A stretch of 33,177 bases of DNA from a virus: positions 1 through 33,177 of IMG/VR virus record IMGVR_UViG_3300042290_000832. One strand, 5' to 3'. This document shows, piece by piece, positions 30,383 to 33,177 of the stretch (position 1 is the stretch's first letter; each line of letters opens with the position of its first letter). The notes beneath the pieces are model-generated. The model searched no databases and was not told the origin of the DNA. It worked only from the letters and a program-made list of their open reading frames with translations. A program made the position numbers and the translations under genes.

Positions 30383-30383
30383 C
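30374..30383 (+). promoter_or_regulatory. Late-type promoter motif GATAAATAAC
   Basis: TAAATAA at 30376-30382 includes the HAD gene stop codon region and lies 19 bases before the GTG at 30402. Same core as the sites at 8049 and 11594. Confidence 0.55.
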
Positions 30384-30401
30384 TAAAATTACTTAATTAC
30401 A

Positions 30402-31478
30402 GTGAGAATTATTGAATCTTTTCAAGGATTTTTAAAAATACAGGAAATGGGAGGTTGGGCAACCACAAAAACTCAGGGGACTAAAATTACGCCAGCTGTG
30501 CTGGAAGAATCTGTCTCAGTTTTAGAAATGATTTTTTCTAAATTTAATAAGTACGCAAAGTCACTAGAAATGGCTCCACTAAAAGTGCTCGGTCCAGGTG
30601 GATCTGGTGTTTATTTTAAACAAGACATGACAGAAAACCCAGATAAAGCATATGGTGATGTTGATATTTTAGTTGAATATCCTTTAACTGAACCTCAATC
30701 AAGGAGAGTTGAAATTGATACAATGAAAGAGTACAATCAACTTATGTTAAAGTGGATTCAAGAAAATCCCCAACCCGAAATTGATGCAGAAGAAAGCGAT
30801 GCAATTTCTGACGGTAGTCTTAAACTTGTAATTAATTTGAAAGACGGCCCAGTTCAGGTAGATATTATTCCAACTTTTACCTATTCTGCAGAATGGGCAA
30901 AATCTAGATATACTCCAATTAGAGGTGTAAAAGGATTTGTTGTAGGGTTCCTATATCAATCATTTGGTAATGCGCTCGATGTTTCAGTTACAGATCGTGG
31001 AGTTGTTGCTAAAATTAAGAATGGCGAATTAGTTGGACCTAATATGCGCAAAGACGTTGAAGAAAAAATTATTACTAGAGATTTTTCTAAATTTATTCTT
31101 CACCTTGCAGAATTTGTTGATGAGTTTGCAGGTACTAAACGCGAACTTGTAATTGATGATTATCTAAATGAACACCCTGGAATTGATGTAACTCAACTTT
31201 CACTTGAACAAATCTGTAATGGAATTTTAGGATTTGCCAGAACTCTTGAAAAAACTGGTACATACGATTTACCAAATTTTAAGTATAATAGTTCAAAGGA
31301 ATTTTTAGAAGAAGTTGTTAAGATCTATGCACAAAAACTGCATAAACACAGAACCTCATCCAAATACGATAAAGCCTTAACTGATTTAGCTAACCAACAG
31401 AAAGATAAAGTAATGCACGACGCTGAAACTGCATTCGAGTATGTTAGTAATAAACTATTAGATGGAACAAATATTTAG
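30402..31478 (+). CDS. Pol-beta superfamily nucleotidyltransferase with leader peptide
   Basis: A 358-aa protein starting at GTG. Residues 62-93 show the nucleotidyltransferase signature: GPGGSG (Gly67-Ser68) and YGDVDILVEY with Asp86 and Asp88, and the third acidic residue Asp154 lies in VQVDIIPTF. The C-terminal 200 residues are helical. The first 15 residues (MRIIESFQGFLKIQE) make an extra leader with an IQE site of the (L/I)xE type, like T4 capsid-targeting leaders. It is not clearly a tRNA CCA-adding, poly(A) or MNT-type enzyme; the substrate is unknown. The metallophosphoesterase gene overlaps its last 17 bases. Confidence 0.85.
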   Translation: MRIIESFQGFLKIQEMGGWATTKTQGTKITPAVLEESVSVLEMIFSKFNKYAKSLEMAPLKVLGPGGSGVYFKQDMTENPDKAYGDVDILVEYPLTEPQSRRVEIDTMKEYNQLMLKWIQENPQPEIDAEESDAISDGSLKLVINLKDGPVQVDIIPTFTYSAEWAKSRYTPIRGVKGFVVGFLYQSFGNALDVSVTDRGVVAKIKNGELVGPNMRKDVEEKIITRDFSKFILHLAEFVDEFAGTKRELVIDDYLNEHPGIDVTQLSLEQICNGILGFARTLEKTGTYDLPNFKYNSSKEFLEEVVKIYAQKLHKHRTSSKYDKALTDLANQQKDKVMHDAETAFEYVSNKLLDGTNI

Positions 31479-32091
31479 TACAGAAAACACATTTGACAGA
31501 GCCACAACTTGGTTCATTAGCGATTTACACATAGGACATGGAAATGTCTTACGATTTGAACAAGGCTTACACAACTTTTCTGATATAAAAGAACACGATC
31601 ATGCAATTGCCAAAAACTGGCATGAAGCGGTAGGACCGGATGATCACGTTTTTTTCTTAGGTGATCTTGCAATGGAGCGAACTAAATTCAAACACATTCG
31701 TGAAAACCTAGGAAAGTTTGGAAAACTTCCTGGAAAAGTTCACTGGATTATTGGAAACCACGATCTTCACATAGATCAAGCATGGCTCTATAATTTAAGC
31801 TCAGTAATGGATATTGTAGAATTTACAAACTACAAAGAAATTATGATTAAAGATGATAGCGAATGGGGTCTTAAAAGATTTGTCCTATTCCACTATCCTC
31901 TTTACGAATGGAATGGTAAATATCGTGGAGCCTATCACTTATATGGACACTCACACGCTCACGTTCACCCATTAGCGGGAACTATGTCAGCTTGTGCGTG
32001 TATAACAGGTTATAAACCCGTCAACGCCGATTGGATGATTGACAAGATAGAAGAATTAAAATGCAAACTAGAGACACAATCAAGCGAGTAA
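31462..32091 (+). CDS. Calcineurin-like metallophosphoesterase
   Basis: A 209-aa two-metal phosphoesterase. The family motifs are complete: SDLHIGH (Asp21, His23), LGDLA (Asp68), IIGNHDLH (Asn99-His100), a late LFHYPL histidine and YGHSHAH near the end. Such enzymes hydrolyse phosphodiesters or phosphomonoesters in nucleotides, nucleic acids or proteins. The size and motif order fit the small phage and bacterial YfcE-like group. The start overlaps the nucleotidyltransferase gene (17 bases) and its end overlaps the nuclease gene (31 bases), so all three are coupled. Confidence 0.92.
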   Translation: MEQIFSTENTFDRATTWFISDLHIGHGNVLRFEQGLHNFSDIKEHDHAIAKNWHEAVGPDDHVFFLGDLAMERTKFKHIRENLGKFGKLPGKVHWIIGNHDLHIDQAWLYNLSSVMDIVEFTNYKEIMIKDDSEWGLKRFVLFHYPLYEWNGKYRGAYHLYGHSHAHVHPLAGTMSACACITGYKPVNADWMIDKIEELKCKLETQSSE

Positions 32092-32816
32092 CGCTTAATA
32101 ACAAACGATATTACCAAGTAAATTCTGAAGAACATGGTCAATTAGGCCCATTTCCAAGTGTAACTACAGTTTTAGGATCCACCGCAGATACTACAGGTAT
32201 TGATAAATGGAAAGAACGAGTTGGTGAAGCTGAGGCTAATCGTATTAGTCAAAATGCTCTAGACCGAGGTAATATTATGCACAGGCTTTGTGAGATTTAT
32301 CTTAATCTTCCTGGATCAATGACTACTCAAAATAGATTGGAAGAAACCCTAGCGCTTACCCGATTAGACGAAGAAATTGATAAACAAGACAATCGTGCTA
32401 AAATTGTAGGCGGAATGATGTTCTATAATTATATTCGATCTGGTTCGTTTGACAGAATTAAAAGAACTGTAATGCAAGAAGAATTTTTGTGGACTCACAG
32501 AAATGGCGGTTATGCTGGAACAGTCGATAATGTTTCAGAATTAGTTGATGGTACCTATGCTGTAATTGATTTTAAAACTGCACGTAAACCTAAAAAGGAA
32601 GAGTGGATTGAAGATTATAAACACCAAGTTGCAGCATATGCAGTTGCCGTTTGGGATCGACATAAAATTAAGATTTCTCAAGCACAGATTTGGATCTCTA
32701 ACGAGCAAACAATGGACCCTCAATATTTCGAAATGAATACTGAGGATCTTAAATTGTATTATAATAAATTCTTAGAGAGACTTGAGAAATTCTACGAAAT
32801 GTTTCCTATTAATTAA
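32061..32816 (+). CDS. PD-(D/E)XK superfamily nuclease (MGME1/RecB-like)
   Basis: A 251-aa nuclease with the RecB/MGME1-type arrangement: the helix motif RGNIMHRLCE (His74, Glu78), TVDNVSELV with Asp156, the core VIDFKTA with Asp170 and Lys172, and the late Gln189 and Tyr in YKHQVAAYA. It should degrade DNA from ends, probably in replication or recombination or in breakdown of host DNA. The start codon lies 31 bases inside the preceding gene. Its stop codon shares bases with that of the convergent minus-strand gene. Confidence 0.92.
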   Translation: MQTRDTIKRVTLNNKRYYQVNSEEHGQLGPFPSVTTVLGSTADTTGIDKWKERVGEAEANRISQNALDRGNIMHRLCEIYLNLPGSMTTQNRLEETLALTRLDEEIDKQDNRAKIVGGMMFYNYIRSGSFDRIKRTVMQEEFLWTHRNGGYAGTVDNVSELVDGTYAVIDFKTARKPKKEEWIEDYKHQVAAYAVAVWDRHKIKISQAQIWISNEQTMDPQYFEMNTEDLKLYYNKFLERLEKFYEMFPIN

Positions 32817-33177
32817 TAAGCAACAATTTTTCTTAGAGCTGCAACCTTAATTGCAATTTTTCTTGCTCTACCGGTAGTGTTATCAAACACTCTTAGGTAA
32901 ATGTATTCTTCGTTTCTTGATTGATTGAATACAAAGTAATCAACTGGCGCAACTAAACCATAATAAGTATTATGCGATGCAATATAAAGCATTTCATTTG
33001 GAGTGGTTGCTCGTTTGCTATCAAATCTTTCTAAACGGAATCGAGTAAGTCCCAATCCATCGATTGGTTCATCAATCTTAAATCCATTTATTGAATTCCA
33101 ATAAGCATTTCTTGCTGGTAAAAATACTGGAGTTGATTTTCTTCTGTTAAATCGATCTAGTTGATCTGGTGAAAGTG
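32813..33177 (-). CDS. Hypothetical protein, 5' end beyond the right edge
   Basis: The minus-strand frame is open from its stop at 32813 to the right edge of the window, so at least 120 residues are visible and the start is outside. The visible part ends in RARKIAIKVAALRKIVAY, is basic and beta-rich, with segments such as KSTPVFLPARNAYWNSING and a repeated aromatic pattern (NTYYGLVAPVDYFVF). The TTG at 33055 is internal, not a start. No family is recognised. Its stop overlaps the convergent nuclease stop with no terminator between. Confidence 0.75.
   Translation of the reverse strand, partial: LSPDQLDRFNRRKSTPVFLPARNAYWNSINGFKIDEPIDGLGLTRFRLERFDSKRATTPNEMLYIASHNTYYGLVAPVDYFVFNQSRNEEYIYLRVFDNTTGRARKIAIKVAALRKIVAY

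Noticed and set aside
1-33177. tRNA genes, CRISPR arrays, insertion sequences
   Set aside because: Gaps between genes are all under about 100 bases and contain no cloverleaf, regularly spaced repeats or transposase pieces.

Overview
The window is a tightly packed stretch (about 44 genes in 33 kb, no gene-free gap over 100 bases) of a large, AT-rich, T4-like tailed-phage genome. It carries a two-domain T4-type large terminase, a PhoH-like ATPase, a phage sigma factor, a probable T4 gp26-like baseplate/tail assembly protein, several long virion-type proteins and a set of nucleic-acid enzymes. The host is probably a member of the Bacteroidota. Start codons lack Shine-Dalgarno sequences almost throughout, the ssDNA-binding protein is of the DUF3127 type common in that phylum, and a phage-encoded ribosomal protein bS21 begins MLII and carries Tyr54, like Flavobacterium bS21. 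The host assignment is inference.

Layout: (1) 1-5.6 kb: end of a possible small terminase, large terminase, a small helical protein, PhoH, an ECF-like sigma factor, then three membrane-associated proteins. (2) 5.7-13.3 kb: structural or assembly genes, closed by a strong terminator at 13312-13338. (3) 13.34-15.36 kb: an FkbM-type methyltransferase and a GT-B glycosyltransferase, each with its own TATAAT-type promoter; this looks like an inserted moron cassette. (4) 15.4-21.8 kb: three long, probably virion-internal proteins, then bS21 and a Nudix hydrolase. (5) 21.8-27.6 kb: an early-type replication and repair block with ATP-dependent DNA ligase, guanylate kinase-like protein, DUF3127 ssDNA-binding protein, DEDDh exonuclease, UV-damage endonuclease and small proteins, ending in a bidirectional terminator. 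(6) 27.7-28.95 kb, minus strand: two membrane/coiled-coil proteins (spanin-like) and a hyperacidic protein. (7) 29.0-32.8 kb: an Fpg/Nei glycosylase with a cysteine-free finger, a HAD phosphatase, a Pol-beta-type nucleotidyltransferase, a metallophosphoesterase and a PD-(D/E)XK nuclease. (8) From 32.8 kb to the edge: a minus-strand gene that runs off the window.

Two promoter-like signals divide the genes. An (A/G)ATAAATAAY motif, close to the T4 late promoter TATAAATA, sits 12-22 bases before structural and virion-type genes and before bS21. A TTRG-TATAATA motif precedes the metabolic, repair and modification genes; at three of these (glycosyltransferase, ligase, UV endonuclease) the ATG lies exactly where transcription should start, predicting leaderless mRNAs. 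Several late-class products (Nudix, HAD phosphatase, nucleotidyltransferase, acidic protein, two long virion proteins) begin with a short leader resembling the T4 capsid-targeting sequence, some with an (L/I)xE site for a gp21-like prohead protease. The most interesting reading is that the phage makes a set of enzymes late, packages them in the capsid, and supplies its own bS21 to ribosomes late in infection.
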